This document shows positions 9,249-20,255 of a stretch of DNA of 64,000 nucleotides, piece after piece. Within the stretch, counting starts at the first letter, position 1. The number at the start of each line of letters is the position of its first letter. A program made the position numbers and the translations under genes. Below the pieces are notes generated by a model. The model was given only the letters and a program-made list of their open reading frames with translations, did no database searches and was not told the DNA's origin. Origin of the DNA: Actinomycetes bacterium (GTDB lineage: Bacteria; Actinomycetota; Acidimicrobiia; Acidimicrobiales; Ilumatobacteraceae). The DNA lies in the NCBI GenBank assembly GCA_014190235.1, contig BJGC01000005.1, positions 41,989-105,988 on the forward strand, given 5' to 3'.

Positions 9249-10292
9249 ATGAACACTCCTGATTCGCGTGCCACAGTGGTCGTTTTATTCGGCGGACAAT
9301 CAGCAGAGCACGATGTCAGTTGCGTCACCGCGGCCCACGTCATGAGGGCTGCCGACCCCGATAAATACAGACTGGTTCCGATTGGTATCACCCGCCAAGG
9401 GCAATGGGTGTTAGCAACGCCAGATGCTTCGGCTCGGCAACTTGAGGCAACCGGAACCGCAACGACTGCGTCCGTGATTCCCACATTGGGCAACGACATT
9501 GTGGTGATGCCATTGCTGCATGGCCCGCTCGGCGAAGACGGAACCGTGCAGGGACTTCTTGAGGTGCTTGATGTGCCGTATGTAGGTAGCGGAGTTCTTT
9601 CGAGTGCGATTGCGATGGACAAAGCAATCGCCAAGGACATCTGCGCTAGTCATGGCATCGCCCAGCCTCGCTACGCAGCAATTCGCCAAACTGACGTAAC
9701 ACCAACACGTCTCCAAGAAATTTCGACAACTCTTGGACTGCCGCTTTTTGTCAAGCCTGCCAATATGGGTTCCTCCATTGGAGTTTCAAAAGCAACAAAC
9801 ATCGCAGAACTCATCGCTGCTGCAAATACTGCACTCGCTTACGACGAATGGATTCTTATTGAAGAAGCAATCGTTGGAAGAGAGATCGAAGTTTCAGTTC
9901 TTGGCAATCAATCTGCGCGCACCTCGGTGCCGGGAGAAATCATTCCCGGAAATGACTTTTACGACTACAACGACAAATACATTGACGATGGCGCCCAACT
10001 TCTTGTCCCTGCGCCACTAACTGCCTTGCAGACAACTGAGGTTCAACAACTTGCTCTTAAAATCTTCTCCGCGCTCAGATGTGATGGCATGGCGCGCGTT
10101 GATTTCTTCTTTGAAGAAAACGACCGTGGCTTCTTATGCAACGAAGTCAATACAATTCCAGGGTTTACTCCCATCTCGATGTATCCAAAGCTTTGGCAGG
10201 CTTCTGGGCTCGAATACCCTGCCCTGATTGACGAACTGATACTTCTTGCGCGTCAACGTCATTCGCGACGCAAGCGAAACACGCAGCGCTAA
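9249..10292 (+). CDS. ddl: D-alanine--D-alanine ligase
   Basis: ATP-grasp enzyme of 347 residues that makes D-Ala-D-Ala for peptidoglycan. The N-terminal glycine-rich LFGGQSAEHDVS near residue 15, HGPLGEDGTVQGLLE near 95, the Ser-rich substrate loop NMGSSIGVSKA near 175, and the metal/substrate motif NEVNTIPGFT near 300 are all present. Length and residues are normal. The divergent murF uses its product, so the shared intergenic region may coordinate the two genes. The C-terminus is a short basic tail. Confidence 0.97.
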   Translation: MNTPDSRATVVVLFGGQSAEHDVSCVTAAHVMRAADPDKYRLVPIGITRQGQWVLATPDASARQLEATGTATTASVIPTLGNDIVVMPLLHGPLGEDGTVQGLLEVLDVPYVGSGVLSSAIAMDKAIAKDICASHGIAQPRYAAIRQTDVTPTRLQEISTTLGLPLFVKPANMGSSIGVSKATNIAELIAAANTALAYDEWILIEEAIVGREIEVSVLGNQSARTSVPGEIIPGNDFYDYNDKYIDDGAQLLVPAPLTALQTTEVQQLALKIFSALRCDGMARVDFFFEENDRGFLCNEVNTIPGFTPISMYPKLWQASGLEYPALIDELILLARQRHSRRKRNTQR

Positions 10293-10297
10293 AAAAT

Positions 10298-10930
10298 CTA
10301 CGCTCCAGCGGTCGGAATATTGATTGTGTCACCGACAAGCAACAATGCACCGGTGTCAGACCAGTTGTTCGCAGCGAGCAGTGCCACCGTTGACACACAG
10401 AACTTGCGACGAATCGTAAAGACGGAGTCTCCTTTGGCAACAACGTAAGTGCCCGCTGGTCGCGTACCGCACTTTGTCAAGGTTGGATCTGTTGAAACCG
10501 CTGGTGCAGTGCCCCCTGTTGCGGGATCAACTGTGCCGGGAGTATCAATTGGAGCAATCGCCTGTGGTGGGATTTTAATAATTTGTCCCGGATACGGAAA
10601 CTGCGCAGGACTCACCCAGCCGTTGTACGCCAACAATGCAGTGACCGAGATTCCGTACCGATTGGCCACAGCAATCGGAGAATCATTGGCAACAACTGTG
10701 TAGGACTGTTCTGATCCCACTGCATTGAGCGGATACGTCGTGGTTGTGCCTGGCAGAGTGCTTGACACGGGTGGAATCGTTGCAAAGTTGGTGGGCTGCA
10801 CTGGCACCACGGTGGTGGCAACACCGAGTGTGTCGGCTCCGCACGCCGAAATTGCCAACGAGATCCCCACCATCACTGCCGCGGTGACAACCACATGCAC
10901 TGGAATTCGTCGCCTAAGAAAGACTCGCAC
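10298..10930 (-). CDS. LysM-domain lipoprotein
   Basis: Exported cell-wall-binding protein of about 210 residues. A basic N-terminus (RVFLRRR), a hydrophobic segment and a lipobox-like AISACG suggest membrane anchoring. A Thr/Pro-rich linker leads to two LysM modules, the first ending YPGQIIKIP and the second VGDTINIP, each about 45 residues; both carry single cysteines. I prefer the GTG at 10930 because it gives a normal signal peptide and has TACTGT eight bases upstream; the frame extends to a TTG at 10981. The stop lies five bases from that of ddl, facing it. No catalytic domain is present. Confidence 0.8.
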   Translation of the reverse strand: MRVFLRRRIPVHVVVTAAVMVGISLAISACGADTLGVATTVVPVQPTNFATIPPVSSTLPGTTTTYPLNAVGSEQSYTVVANDSPIAVANRYGISVTALLAYNGWVSPAQFPYPGQIIKIPPQAIAPIDTPGTVDPATGGTAPAVSTDPTLTKCGTRPAGTYVVAKGDSVFTIRRKFCVSTVALLAANNWSDTGALLLVGDTINIPTAGA

Positions 10931-10938
10931 AGCCCTCA

Positions 10939-10944
10939 ACAGTA
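10939..10944 (-). promoter_or_regulatory. Probable -10 hexamer of the LysM gene
   Basis: TACTGT on the minus strand ends eight bases before GTG 10930; it helps decide that start. Confidence 0.35.
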
Positions 10945-11003
10945 GGTGCTGGAGGCTCGCCGATGGTGGCGCATGGGACAAGTTGTGCCCAAAATAACGC
11001 GAA

Positions 11004-12455
11004 TTACATTAATGGTCTGGCGGTCGGCAGCACTGGCGAGGGTAAATCGGAACTGCCCATCAGGTATTCGTCAACCCCCCGAGCACATGAACGCCCCTCA
11101 GCAATTGCCCACACAATCAGGCTCTGTCCCCGACCCATGTCACCGGCTGCAAATACCCCCGGCACATTTGTCATGTAGTTGTCGTCGCGCGCCACATTGC
11201 CACGCTCGTCAAGAGCCACTCCCAGTTCGCTGAGCCATGAGCCTTTTTCTGGACCGACGAAACCAAGCGCGAGCAACACAAGATCGGCTGGCAACTCTTG
11301 TTCTGTTCCGGCTATTTTTTCAAACTTGCCATCGCGCATCTCGACTTCGTGCAATAACAATGCTTTGACATTGCCGTTGCCGTCATCAATAAATCGCTCG
11401 GTGTTCACGCTGAAAATTCGTTCGCCGCCTTCTTCGTGCGCAGACGATGTGCGATAGATCAGACTCCATTGCGGCCACGGATTATTGTCCGCGCGAACAT
11501 CTGGTGGTTGAGCCATGATCTCAAGTTGCGTTGTACTGGCTGCACCTTGACGATGTGCGGTGCCCAAACAGTCAGCACCCGTATCACCACCACCGATAAT
11601 GATGACGTGCTTGCCTTCGGCAGAGATCGCGGGCTCACTAAAGTCGCCCTCCTGTACCTTGTTGGCAATCGGCAAATACTCCATTGCCTGATAAATGCCT
11701 CGCAACTCTCGACCAGGCACAGGCAGGTCACGCCATGCGGTTGCTCCACATGCCAGCACCACGACATCATGACCAGCACGCAAGATATCGATATTGAGCA
11801 GGCCCCCGACGTCGGCGTTTGTACGAAACTCAGTTCCTTCGGCTTTCATCTGTTCGATTCGTCGCTCGATCTGATGCTTTTCCATCTTGAACTCAGGGAT
11901 TCCGTAACGCAGGAGACCACCGATTCTGTCCGCTCGCTCCAACACCACAACATCATGACCAGCACGACTCAATTGCTGCGCTACTGCAAGCCCTGCTGGT
12001 CCACTTCCGATGACTGCAACGCGCTTGCCGGTTTTTGTACTGCAGATCTGGGGTTCAATCCAACCATTTTCCCACGCCATGTCAACAATCGAAACTTCTA
12101 CTTGTTTGATTGAAACAGGGTTCTGATTAATTCCAAGCACGCACGCCGACTCACATGGCGCTGGACACAAGCGTCCTGTGAATTCTGGGAAATTATTTGT
12201 TGCATGAAGACGATCGATCGCCTCACGCCAATGTTGGCGATATACCAAGTCATTCCAGTCTGGAATTAAATTGCCAAGTGGACATCCGTTATTGCAAAAC
12301 GGAATTCCGCAATCCATGCAACGACCTGCTTGTTGGCGCAAGTCATCTTCTGGGAACGGCTGATACACCTCGCGCCAGTCACGCAAACGCACTTGCACAG
12401 GGCGACGAATTGCGCCCGAGCGATCCCATTTCAAAAAACCTGTTGTTTCACCCAC
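11004..12455 (-). CDS. gltD: Glutamate synthase small subunit
   Basis: Beta subunit of NADPH-dependent GOGAT, 483 residues, supplying electrons from NADPH to GltB. The N-terminal ferredoxin-like part has cysteine clusters [14 protein letters not shown] and [10 protein letters not shown] for two 4Fe-4S centres. The FAD site is [13 protein letters not shown] near residue 150 and the NAD(P)H site [11 protein letters not shown] near 290. The GTG start at 12455 lies inside the last codons of gltB (eight-base overlap) behind a GGAGGTGG site, so translation is probably coupled. Length is normal. Confidence 0.97.
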   Translation of the reverse strand: MGETTGFLKWDRSGAIRRPVQVRLRDWREVYQPFPEDDLRQQAGRCMDCGIPFCNNGCPLGNLIPDWNDLVYRQHWREAIDRLHATNNFPEFTGRLCPAPCESACVLGINQNPVSIKQVEVSIVDMAWENGWIEPQICSTKTGKRVAVIGSGPAGLAVAQQLSRAGHDVVVLERADRIGGLLRYGIPEFKMEKHQIERRIEQMKAEGTEFRTNADVGGLLNIDILRAGHDVVVLACGATAWRDLPVPGRELRGIYQAMEYLPIANKVQEGDFSEPAISAEGKHVIIIGGGDTGADCLGTAHRQGAASTTQLEIMAQPPDVRADNNPWPQWSLIYRTSSAHEEGGERIFSVNTERFIDDGNGNVKALLLHEVEMRDGKFEKIAGTEQELPADLVLLALGFVGPEKGSWLSELGVALDERGNVARDDNYMTNVPGVFAAGDMGRGQSLIVWAIAEGRSCARGVDEYLMGSSDLPSPVLPTARPLM

Positions 12456-15400
12456 GAGCCACCTCCATTACTCGAACTGCAGTCTCATCCTCAGACCAAC
12501 CTTGCGTCTTTGCGGTCGCAAGAACCCCCAGCACGCGCTTGTAGTCGCCTGGCATAACTTTGCGGAAGTTGATCACCTCTGTTGACCAGTTAGCCAAGAT
12601 GGATGCACCAACCTGCGAGCCCGTGTACTGATAATGACGTTCAATAATGTCGTGCAACCACTCGGCGTCTACACCTTGAACAACTTCGAGCTCTACCATC
12701 TCGTCATTCACATTGTCTGAGAATTCATCATCTGGGTCATAGACGTAGGCAACACCGCCAGACATTCCAGCAGCAAAGTTGCGGCCCGTCGCACCGAGCA
12801 CAACGACGTTTCCACCCGTCATGTACTCGCAACCATGGTCTCCGATTCCTTCGACTACTGCTGTTGCTCCAGAGTTGCGCACGCAAAAACGTTCGCCCAC
12901 TGTCCCGCGCAAAAATATCTCACCACTTGTAGCGCCATACCCAATCACGTTTCCGGCAATCACGTTGTCTTGGGCGACAAATGTTGAATCTCGGTGTGGG
13001 TGCACAATCAGTCGACCACCTGATAATCCCTTGCCGAGATAATCATTTGAGTCACCCTCAAGACGCATCTCAATACCGCTCGGAACGAACGCTCCAAAAC
13101 TTTGACCCGCTGACCCGACGAAATGAATCGAAATTGTTCCGTCAGGCAGCCCCGCTCCACCCCACTTCTGAGTGACGACGCTTCCAAGCATTGTTCCGAC
13201 AGTGCGATGCACATTACGAATCGGCATCTCAATCGATACTTTGCTGGCGTTTTCAATCGCTGTTGCAGAGAGAGCGATCAATTGATTATCAAGTGCAAGT
13301 TCTAGCCCGTGATCTTGGGCAACTGATTGCAACAGTGTCTGGTTGTACGGATTCTTAGGCACAGCCAAAAGAGGCGAAATATCAAGGCCATGCAACTTCC
13401 AGTGATCGACGGCGCTGCGTGCATCAATCATTTCGACATGTCCAACCGCTTCTGCAATGCTACGGAATCCGAGTGCTGCTAAGTTCTCCCGAACTTCTTG
13501 AGCAATAAACTCAAAAAAGTTCACGACGAATTCTGGTTTGCCGCTAAAGCGTGATCGCAACTCCGGATTTTGTGTGGCAATACCGACTGGACATGTATCG
13601 AGATGACATACACGCATCATGATGCAACCACTCACAACAAGTGGCGCTGTTGCAAAACCGAATTCTTCTGCACCCAAAAGTGCCGCAATCACCACGTCGC
13701 GACCAGTTTTCATTTGTCCGTCTGTCTGCACCACGATGCGGTCACGCAAGCCGTTAAGCAACAATGTTTGTTGCGTCTCAGCAAGACCGAGTTCCCACGG
13801 CGCACCTGCGTGCTTGAGCGATGTCAATGGCGATGCACCTGTACCGCCGTCATGACCTGAGATCAGCACCACGTCTGCTTTGGCTTTGCTGACTCCAGCG
13901 GCAACTGTGCCGACCCCAACCTCAGCAACTAGTTTCACGTGAATACGTGCTGCAGGGTTTGAGTTTTTCAAGTCATGAATGAGTTGCTTCAGGTCTTCAA
14001 TGGAATAAATGTCGTGATGCGGTGGCGGACTAATGAGTCCGACTCCTGGCGTGCTGTGACGCGTTTTTGCGATCCATGGATACACCTTGTATCCGGGCAA
14101 TTGACCGCCTTCACCAGGTTTTGCACCTTGTGCCATTTTGATCTGCAAGTCATCGGCGTTCACTAAGTACTCACTCGTCACACCAAAGCGACCAGAAGCG
14201 ACTTGCTTGATTGCACTGCGCTTGGAGTCGCCGTTTGGCATCGGAACAAATCGCTCCGCATCTTCGCCGCCCTCGCCAGTATTGCTCTTTGCACCAATAC
14301 GGTTCATGGCAATAGCAAGTGTCTCGTGTGCCTCTGCTGAAATCGATCCATAACTCATTGCGCCTGTTGAGAAGCGCTTGACTATTTCTGAAACTGGTTC
14401 TACTTCGTCGATAGATATGACTGGTCGAATATCGGATCTGAATTCAAAGAGTCCGCGCAATGTCGACAAGGTGCGAGCCTGGTCGTCTACAAGAGATGTG
14501 TACTCTTTGAAAATGTCGTACCGCTTCGCGCGAGTCGAGTGTTGCAATCGATATACCGTGTCGGGGTTGAACAAGTGGTGCTCGCCCTCGCGCCGCCACT
14601 GATATTCGCCACCCAGATCCAACTCACGATGCGCACGCAACTCTGGTCGATTTGGATGTGCCATCGCATGCCTCGAGGCGACTTCGCTGGCGATTTCGTC
14701 CAGCCCAATTCCGCCCAAACGGGATACTGTGCCGACGAAAAACTCATCGACAAGCTCTGTCGAAAGACCAATTGCTTCAAAAATTTGCGCACCCGTGTAT
14801 GAAGCGACTGTCGATACGCCCATCTTCGACATCACCTTTAACACGCCTTTGCCAGATGCTTTGATGTAATTCAAAACAGCCTTGTGCGGGTCCATCTCGC
14901 CGAGTGAATGCAATCCCCGACCATCGTCAGCCGCAACCATCGCTTCAATCGATTCGAAGGCGAGATACGGGTTAATTGCACCAGCCCCGTATCCGACCAA
15001 CAGAGCCATGTGATGCACTTCACGCGCATCGCCTGCTTCAACTATCAGACCAACTTGCGTGCGAGTTTTTTCACGAATCAAGTGGTGGTGTACTGCACTC
15101 GTCAACAATAACGACGGAATCGGCGCAAACACTTCGTCGCTGTTGCGATCCGAAAGCACAACAATGCGAATGCCGTCAGTGATCGCGGCAGAAACTTCAT
15201 CTCGCACACGATTCAATGCCTCGCGCAAGCCTTCTCCACCATCTGCGACGCGATACAAACCGCTCACCACAATTGATCGCAAATGAGGATGTGTCTTGTC
15301 ATCGTTAATGTGAATAATCTTTGCTAGATCATCGTTATCTAAAATCGGAAATGGCAATGACAACTGACGACAACTGTCAGGACCTGGCGCCAGTAGATTG

Positions 15401-17019
15401 CCTTCTGGTCCCACACTTGTTCCGATTGCAGTCACAACTGCTTCACGAATCGCATCAAGTGGTGGGTTCGTCACTTGGGCAAACAACTGCGAAAAATAAT
15501 CAAAGAGCAGTCGCGGCCTCTCCGACAACACTGCAATCGGAGTATCTGTACCCATTGAGCCAATCGGTTCGGTTCCAGTGCGTGCAGTCGGAGCAATGAT
15601 GATTTTAAGTTCTTCGTGCGTATATCCGAACATCTGCTGACGTCGAGTCACGCTGTCGCGACTATGCACTACATGTTCTCGCGCTGGCAAGTCATCTAGT
15701 TCTGTTAGGCCATCCTGTAGCCATTTCTCATAGGGATGCTGCGCCGCCAACTCCATTTTGATTTCATTGTCATCGATAATGCGACCCTGCGCGGTGTCAA
15801 TCAGCAACATTCGCCCAGGCTGTAGACGGCCTTTTTTGATGACGCGACTTGGCTCAATGTCGAGCACTCCGGTCTCGCTTGCAAGTACCACGAGACCGTC
15901 TGACGTCACCCAATACCGTCCAGGTCGCAAGCCATTGCGATCTAATACTGCCCCAATGACAGTTCCGTCAGTAAAGGCGATGTCTGCTGGTCCATCCCAC
16001 GGCTCCATCAATGACGAGTGGAACTTATAAAAAGCGCGCTTGCTCGGATCCATCCGCTCATTGTGTTCCCATGCTTCAGGAATCATCATCAACAACGCAT
16101 GCGGTAATGAACGACCCGCAAGATGCAATAGCTCGAGCACCTCATCAAAACTTGCGCTGTCGCTCATACTCGGCGTACAGATTGGAAACGCCCGATCAAG
16201 ACCCGGTATCAATTCGCTTTCAAGCAATGCTTCGCGCGTCGCCATCCAGTTACGGTTTCCTTGAACAGTATTGATCTCGCCGTTATGTGCGATGTACCGA
16301 TACGGATGCGCGAGCGGCCACGACGGAAACGTGTTTGTGCTAAATCTGCTGTGCACTAATACCAAGGCTGACTCAATGCGTTCGTCAGAAAGATCGGGAA
16401 AGAACTCTTGCAACTCTGGTGTGGTGAGCATGCCTTTATAAATGAATGTTCGCGCTGACAACGATGCAAAATACGTGCGCATCGCACCAGTCAGTTCATG
16501 CTCTATACGCTTGCGCACAATAAACAATTTGCGATCAAGATCAATTCCAGTTGCACCATCTGGGTCATCAATAAAATATTGATAGAACGACGGCATTACA
16601 GCCAAAGCACTCGCACCCAAACACTTTGGTTCAATAGGAACCTGACGCCATCCCAATGGCCGCAGACCTTCTTCGCGACTGATGCGCTCAACTGTGTCAA
16701 TCGCTTTGTTCGCGTCTGCTGCACCCGCTGGCAAAAACGCTAACCCCGCGGCATATGCTCCCAACTTGGGCAATGCAAAATCAACGACTCCACGAAAGAA
16801 CCTGTCCGGAATCTGAAACAGAACTCCGGCGCCATCACCCGTTGCCGCCTCTGCTCCGGTTGCGCCACGATGCTCCATGTTGCACAATGCGCCAAGACCC
16901 AACGACACCAACTCGCGACTCTGTGTGCCCGCAATATTGACGACGAACGACACGCCACATGAGTCGTGCTCAAAGCGTGGGTCGTAGAGCCCAGATGAAG
17001 GTGGAAGATCGTGATTCAT
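12448..17019 (-). CDS. gltB: Glutamate synthase large subunit
   Basis: Alpha subunit of GOGAT, 1523 residues, which turns 2-oxoglutarate and glutamine into two glutamates. The N-terminal type 2 glutamine amidotransferase uses a cysteine exposed after removal of a 20-residue propeptide (HDSCGVSF, Cys21). The FMN-binding synthase domain follows with [11 protein letters not shown] and [10 protein letters not shown]. The 3Fe-4S cluster cysteines are in [13 protein letters not shown], and the C-terminal beta-helix domain closes the protein. TAAGGAC seven bases before the ATG is a clear ribosome site. It is the main ammonia-assimilation gene seen here. Confidence 0.98.
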   Translation of the reverse strand: MNHDLPPSSGLYDPRFEHDSCGVSFVVNIAGTQSRELVSLGLGALCNMEHRGATGAEAATGDGAGVLFQIPDRFFRGVVDFALPKLGAYAAGLAFLPAGAADANKAIDTVERISREEGLRPLGWRQVPIEPKCLGASALAVMPSFYQYFIDDPDGATGIDLDRKLFIVRKRIEHELTGAMRTYFASLSARTFIYKGMLTTPELQEFFPDLSDERIESALVLVHSRFSTNTFPSWPLAHPYRYIAHNGEINTVQGNRNWMATREALLESELIPGLDRAFPICTPSMSDSASFDEVLELLHLAGRSLPHALLMMIPEAWEHNERMDPSKRAFYKFHSSLMEPWDGPADIAFTDGTVIGAVLDRNGLRPGRYWVTSDGLVVLASETGVLDIEPSRVIKKGRLQPGRMLLIDTAQGRIIDDNEIKMELAAQHPYEKWLQDGLTELDDLPAREHVVHSRDSVTRRQQMFGYTHEELKIIIAPTARTGTEPIGSMGTDTPIAVLSERPRLLFDYFSQLFAQVTNPPLDAIREAVVTAIGTSVGPEGNLLAPGPDSCRQLSLPFPILDNDDLAKIIHINDDKTHPHLRSIVVSGLYRVADGGEGLREALNRVRDEVSAAITDGIRIVVLSDRNSDEVFAPIPSLLLTSAVHHHLIREKTRTQVGLIVEAGDAREVHHMALLVGYGAGAINPYLAFESIEAMVAADDGRGLHSLGEMDPHKAVLNYIKASGKGVLKVMSKMGVSTVASYTGAQIFEAIGLSTELVDEFFVGTVSRLGGIGLDEIASEVASRHAMAHPNRPELRAHRELDLGGEYQWRREGEHHLFNPDTVYRLQHSTRAKRYDIFKEYTSLVDDQARTLSTLRGLFEFRSDIRPVISIDEVEPVSEIVKRFSTGAMSYGSISAEAHETLAIAMNRIGAKSNTGEGGEDAERFVPMPNGDSKRSAIKQVASGRFGVTSEYLVNADDLQIKMAQGAKPGEGGQLPGYKVYPWIAKTRHSTPGVGLISPPPHHDIYSIEDLKQLIHDLKNSNPAARIHVKLVAEVGVGTVAAGVSKAKADVVLISGHDGGTGASPLTSLKHAGAPWELGLAETQQTLLLNGLRDRIVVQTDGQMKTGRDVVIAALLGAEEFGFATAPLVVSGCIMMRVCHLDTCPVGIATQNPELRSRFSGKPEFVVNFFEFIAQEVRENLAALGFRSIAEAVGHVEMIDARSAVDHWKLHGLDISPLLAVPKNPYNQTLLQSVAQDHGLELALDNQLIALSATAIENASKVSIEMPIRNVHRTVGTMLGSVVTQKWGGAGLPDGTISIHFVGSAGQSFGAFVPSGIEMRLEGDSNDYLGKGLSGGRLIVHPHRDSTFVAQDNVIAGNVIGYGATSGEIFLRGTVGERFCVRNSGATAVVEGIGDHGCEYMTGGNVVVLGATGRNFAAGMSGGVAYVYDPDDEFSDNVNDEMVELEVVQGVDAEWLHDIIERHYQYTGSQVGASILANWSTEVINFRKVMPGDYKRVLGVLATAKTQGWSEDETAVRVMEVARG

Positions 17020-17184
17020 GCGTTGTCCTTATTAAACGGCGAGTCTCAGCCAAAGACTGAGTGTGTACCCCCGAGACAACGCTGGCCCGAGTAACCTTCA
17101 GACTACAGACACCTCGCCTTGCGTGCCAAACTTATTTGCACAATTTCGTGCTGCAGTTCTTGCTGCAGATCGATATAGGGCTTC

Positions 17185-18003
17185 TTACTTTGGGTCGATA
17201 AAGGCAGGTGCGCGTTTTTCAAAGTCACTCATCACGGCTTCACGTTGGTTATGGCCGCCAATCATCTGGCCAATCGTGCGCCTTTCGGCCTCAAATTGAG
17301 CCGCCGCGTACTCCACTGTCATGCGATTCAGGAGTTCTTTGGCTCCACGCACTGCATCGGGGCTGCGCTTGCAAATCTCGGCGGCATAGGCAAATGCATC
17401 GTCGCGGGGATTCTCAGACAAACGAGTCACAACACCAATTGCATGTGCTTCACGGCCGTCAAAAATGCGGGCGGACAGCACGATGTCTTTCATGACATCA
17501 GGACGCACAAGTCCCTGGAGCAAAACCGTTCCTGCGCAGTCGGGCACTAATCCCCAATATGTTTCGCGCACGCTGAACTTTGTGTCGGGATGCGCAAGGC
17601 GAATGTCTGCTCCAAGAGCAATCTGGCAACCCGCACCGAGTGCGTGTCCGTGTACTGCTGCAACCACTGGCACCGGGACTTCTTGCCACACCCACGCCGC
17701 TTGCTGACCAAGATGAGTAATGCGCCCTTCTTGCATGTCGCCGGCTGTTGGTTGTTTTTTATTGGTGTCTTGCTCACTGCCACCGGCCATCGCGCCCATT
17801 GACGCAAGATCAAGCCCCGCACAAAATGATGCACCTTCGCCCGATAACACAACAACACGAATCTGTTTGTTGGTCTTGAGCGACTCGCCTGCGTCAACAA
17901 TTGCCTGAAACTGTTCGCCGTCTAACGCATTGCGCTTATCGGGGCGGTTAAACCGCACATCGGCAATGCCGTCAGAAATAGAGATAGTAACCCTGTTGCT
18001 CAT
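17185..18003 (-). CDS. Enoyl-CoA hydratase/isomerase family protein
   Basis: Crotonase-fold protein of 272 residues from ATG 18003; the frame continues upstream to 18105 but that part runs antisense to the nitroreductase and looks non-coding. Oxyanion-hole segments are GEGASFCAGLDLASMG near residue 65 and ALGAGCQIALGADIR near 120. The usual second glutamate region reads YWGLVPD. Probable reaction is hydration of a trans-2-enoyl-CoA in fatty-acid or related breakdown, but this fold also houses isomerases and other activities. It is divergent from the nitroreductase gene. Confidence 0.85.
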   Translation of the reverse strand: MSNRVTISISDGIADVRFNRPDKRNALDGEQFQAIVDAGESLKTNKQIRVVVLSGEGASFCAGLDLASMGAMAGGSEQDTNKKQPTAGDMQEGRITHLGQQAAWVWQEVPVPVVAAVHGHALGAGCQIALGADIRLAHPDTKFSVRETYWGLVPDCAGTVLLQGLVRPDVMKDIVLSARIFDGREAHAIGVVTRLSENPRDDAFAYAAEICKRSPDAVRGAKELLNRMTVEYAAAQFEAERRTIGQMIGGHNQREAVMSDFEKRAPAFIDPK

Positions 18004-18099
18004 ATTGCCATTATGACAGCCCTTCGGCCAGAGTTTCCTGCCGCAGGGCCAATGTCGTCCGCTGAGCACACATCGCGTCTCACATGGCAGAATGCACCC

Positions 18100-18747
18100 A
18101 TGCATTTAAACCTTTCCGCCGATGAAGTACTTACAACAACCCGCAGTGTGCGCAAGCGCCTGGATTTTGACCGCCCCGTCGAACGAGAAATCGTCGAAGA
18201 ATGCCTTGAGTTGGCACTGCAGGCGCCAACGGGTTCAAACAGCCAAGGATGGCATTGGGTGGTCATTGAAGATGCAGCCAAGAAAAAAGCCCTTGCTGAT
18301 ATCTACAAGAAGAACTTTGAGATGTACATCAACATGCCCGGGCGTGTCTACGCAGAAGGCGACATGAGATCGGCACAAATCGGCGCTGTTCGCAACTCAG
18401 CGATGTATTTGTCAGACAACTTTCATAAATCACCATTGATGCTGATTCCGTGCATTGAGGGTCGTCTTGACAACTTGCCGTCGTTCGCCACTGCATCTGC
18501 ATGGGGTTCACTTCTGCCCGCAGTGTGGAGCTTTATGTTGGCATTGCGCGAGCGCGGAATGGGATCGGCGTGGACAACAATCCACATGATGAATGGCGGC
18601 GAAGAAGAGGCTGCGAACCTGCTCGGAATCCCGCACGCAAACATTAGTCAGGGTGGATTGTTTCCGATTGCTTACACCGTCGGCACCGACTTCAAGCCAG
18701 CAAAACGCTTGCCTGTTTCTTCCGTTTTGCACTGGGATAAGTGGTGA
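18100..18747 (+). CDS. Nitroreductase family protein
   Basis: FMN-dependent oxidoreductase of 215 residues. The N-terminal pattern TTRSVRKRLDFDRPV, followed by ALQAPTGSNSQGWHWVVI near residue 45, and the later MALRERGMGSAWTT segment near 150 are typical of the family. ATG 18100 is chosen because it begins the conserved domain; an earlier ATG at 18013 would almost touch the divergent hydratase start. It overlaps the next gene by the four bases GTGA, indicating coupled translation. The substrate is not known. Confidence 0.85.
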   Translation: MHLNLSADEVLTTTRSVRKRLDFDRPVEREIVEECLELALQAPTGSNSQGWHWVVIEDAAKKKALADIYKKNFEMYINMPGRVYAEGDMRSAQIGAVRNSAMYLSDNFHKSPLMLIPCIEGRLDNLPSFATASAWGSLLPAVWSFMLALRERGMGSAWTTIHMMNGGEEEAANLLGIPHANISQGGLFPIAYTVGTDFKPAKRLPVSSVLHWDKW

Positions 18748-19460
18748 CAAACGGTTTTGTGACATATGCGTTGACAGACGGCGTCGCTGTCATCACGATG
18801 GATGACGGCAAAGCAAATGCGCTGTCGCTCGAGATGCAAATTGCAATTAACTCAGCGCTCGATCAAGCCCAAAGCGACAACGCGACCGTCGTATTAACAG
18901 GCAGATCCGGAATCTTGTCTGCAGGCTTTGACTTAAAAACTCTGGCGCGCGGCGGCGACGACGCGACCGCAATGCTCAACGGTGGCCTTGAGTTGTCGCT
19001 TCGGATGCTGAATTTTCCCACCCCAATAGTTATCGCGTGTAGTGGGCACGCCATTGCAATGGGAGTATTCTTGCTTTTATCGGGTGACTATCGCATCGGA
19101 ATCGCAGGCAACTACAAGTACACCGCAAACGAAGTTGCAATCGGAATGACCATGCCTTTCTCTGCGATTGAAATCATGCGTCAACGATTGACCCCATCGG
19201 CAATGAATCGTGCAGTATTGCTTGCCGAAGTTTTCACCCCAAACAATGCTATTGAGACAGGTTTTCTTGACCTTGTTGTTGACGAGGCTCACCTGATGAG
19301 TGCGGCAATGAGCTTTGCTGCATCCACATCAGGGCTGAACGCAGCAGCGCATTTGGCAAGCAAGAAGCGCATGCGCGCAAATGCTATCAATGACATCACG
19401 GCAGGGCTTGCCCTTGACTATGCCGGTTGGCGCAAACAATTCGCCGTTAAACAGGACTAG
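18744..19460 (+). CDS. Crotonase-family protein (enoyl-CoA hydratase/isomerase-like)
   Basis: Crotonase-fold protein of 238 residues, slightly short for the family. The first oxyanion segment reads GRSGILSAGFDLKTL and the second GHAIAMGVFLLLSGDYR, where G-G is replaced by A-M around the usual turn. The catalytic acidic residues of true hydratases are not obvious, so an isomerase or another reaction is possible. It starts at GTG 18744, overlapping the nitroreductase stop, with GTG 18741 as an alternative. Its stop shares the CTAG tetranucleotide with the facing GntR gene. Confidence 0.8.
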   Translation: MTNGFVTYALTDGVAVITMDDGKANALSLEMQIAINSALDQAQSDNATVVLTGRSGILSAGFDLKTLARGGDDATAMLNGGLELSLRMLNFPTPIVIACSGHAIAMGVFLLLSGDYRIGIAGNYKYTANEVAIGMTMPFSAIEIMRQRLTPSAMNRAVLLAEVFTPNNAIETGFLDLVVDEAHLMSAAMSFAASTSGLNAAAHLASKKRMRANAINDITAGLALDYAGWRKQFAVKQD

Positions 19461-20188
19461 TCGACAAGCCGCAGGCCCGATGGCGCAATCGACGGTTGCG
19501 CATACGGAAGATCAACAACAAACTCTGTCCGATGCCCCGGAAACACATGCCGAGAGACCAATACAACTTGGCCACTGGTCGTAGATGTAATGCGTTCGCA
19601 TCGCAAAACAGGTGAACCTGGCGGAACATGAAGCAACTCTGCCTCTGCGGTGTTGGCCGCGTCGGCGCCAATAGTTTGTGATGCACCGCTCAGTGGTACT
19701 TCGAGTAATTCATAAAACGGAGACCGCTCAACATCGGCGCGTGACAAGTGCTGAGCGAGATCTGCTGGACACCAAACAGTGACCAATGCAAATGGTTCTC
19801 CGTCGGCAGTATTGAGTCGACTCACTCGCAAGACGTGTGGTGTTGCCAGCACAAGAGCAATGTCACGTGGTGCTTTTTCAAAAACGAATTCCAGAATTCG
19901 CCGCTCAGGCTGCATTCCGCTGTCACGCATTTGATCTTCGATGGTGGCTAAGCGACCAAGTGGCTGGCGCACCTGCTTGCCGGCGACAAACCATCCAAAG
20001 CCTTGGCGAGCATCAACAAGACCTTCCTCACGCAAGATTTCAAGAGCCTTACGAATCGTGACCCGACTCACGCCAAATTCCGCTGACATTTCTGATTCGC
20101 TCGGTAAAACTCGACCAGCGGCGTATGCCCCAGATGAAACGCGCATGCGAAGTTCGTCCGCGATTCCGTGATAGCGAATTGTCCTCAC
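19457..20188 (-). CDS. GntR-family transcriptional regulator, HutC/UTRA type
   Basis: Regulator of 243 residues. The N-terminal winged helix (about 8-72) includes LPSESEMSAEFGVSRVTIRKALEIL in pieces typical of GntR, and the C-terminal half (about 90-235) is a UTRA effector domain. GTG 20188 has no ribosome site and TAGAAT ends six bases upstream, so the transcript is probably leaderless. It is divergent from aconitase with 67 bases between them holding three TTGTAT repeats, so it probably represses itself and aconitase. In other actinobacteria aconitase is often controlled by a TetR protein (AcnR), so this arrangement differs. Confidence 0.88.
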   Translation of the reverse strand: MRTIRYHGIADELRMRVSSGAYAAGRVLPSESEMSAEFGVSRVTIRKALEILREEGLVDARQGFGWFVAGKQVRQPLGRLATIEDQMRDSGMQPERRILEFVFEKAPRDIALVLATPHVLRVSRLNTADGEPFALVTVWCPADLAQHLSRADVERSPFYELLEVPLSGASQTIGADAANTAEAELLHVPPGSPVLRCERITSTTSGQVVLVSRHVFPGHRTEFVVDLPYAQPSIAPSGLRLVD

Positions 20189-20189
20189 T

Positions 20190-20232
20190 CTTGTATTCTA
20201 CCCACACTTGTATTAGAGTTGTATACATAGGA
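20190..20232. promoter_or_regulatory. Probable GntR operator and divergent gntR/acn promoter
   Basis: Three TTGTAT units start at 20191, 20208 and 20219. The last forms TTGTATACAT, close to the GTMTAKAC consensus known for HutC-type GntR proteins. The first overlaps the ATTCTA (minus-strand TAGAAT) hexamer of gntR, so occupancy would block gntR transcription; the third lies in the aconitase promoter region. Confidence 0.6.
20195..20200 (-). promoter_or_regulatory. Probable -10 hexamer of the GntR gene
   Basis: TAGAAT on the minus strand ends six bases before GTG 20188 and is overlapped by the first TTGTAT repeat. Confidence 0.5.
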
Positions 20233-20255
20233 CACACCCACAGAATCGAGACATT

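Noticed and set aside
11436..12113. 225-codon plus-strand frame inside gltD
   Set aside because: Antisense to a well-supported enzyme and without any family feature.
17020..17184. Attenuator or riboswitch upstream of gltB
   Set aside because: Only a 5-base stem (CTCAG/CTGAG) is visible; nothing matches a known regulatory RNA.
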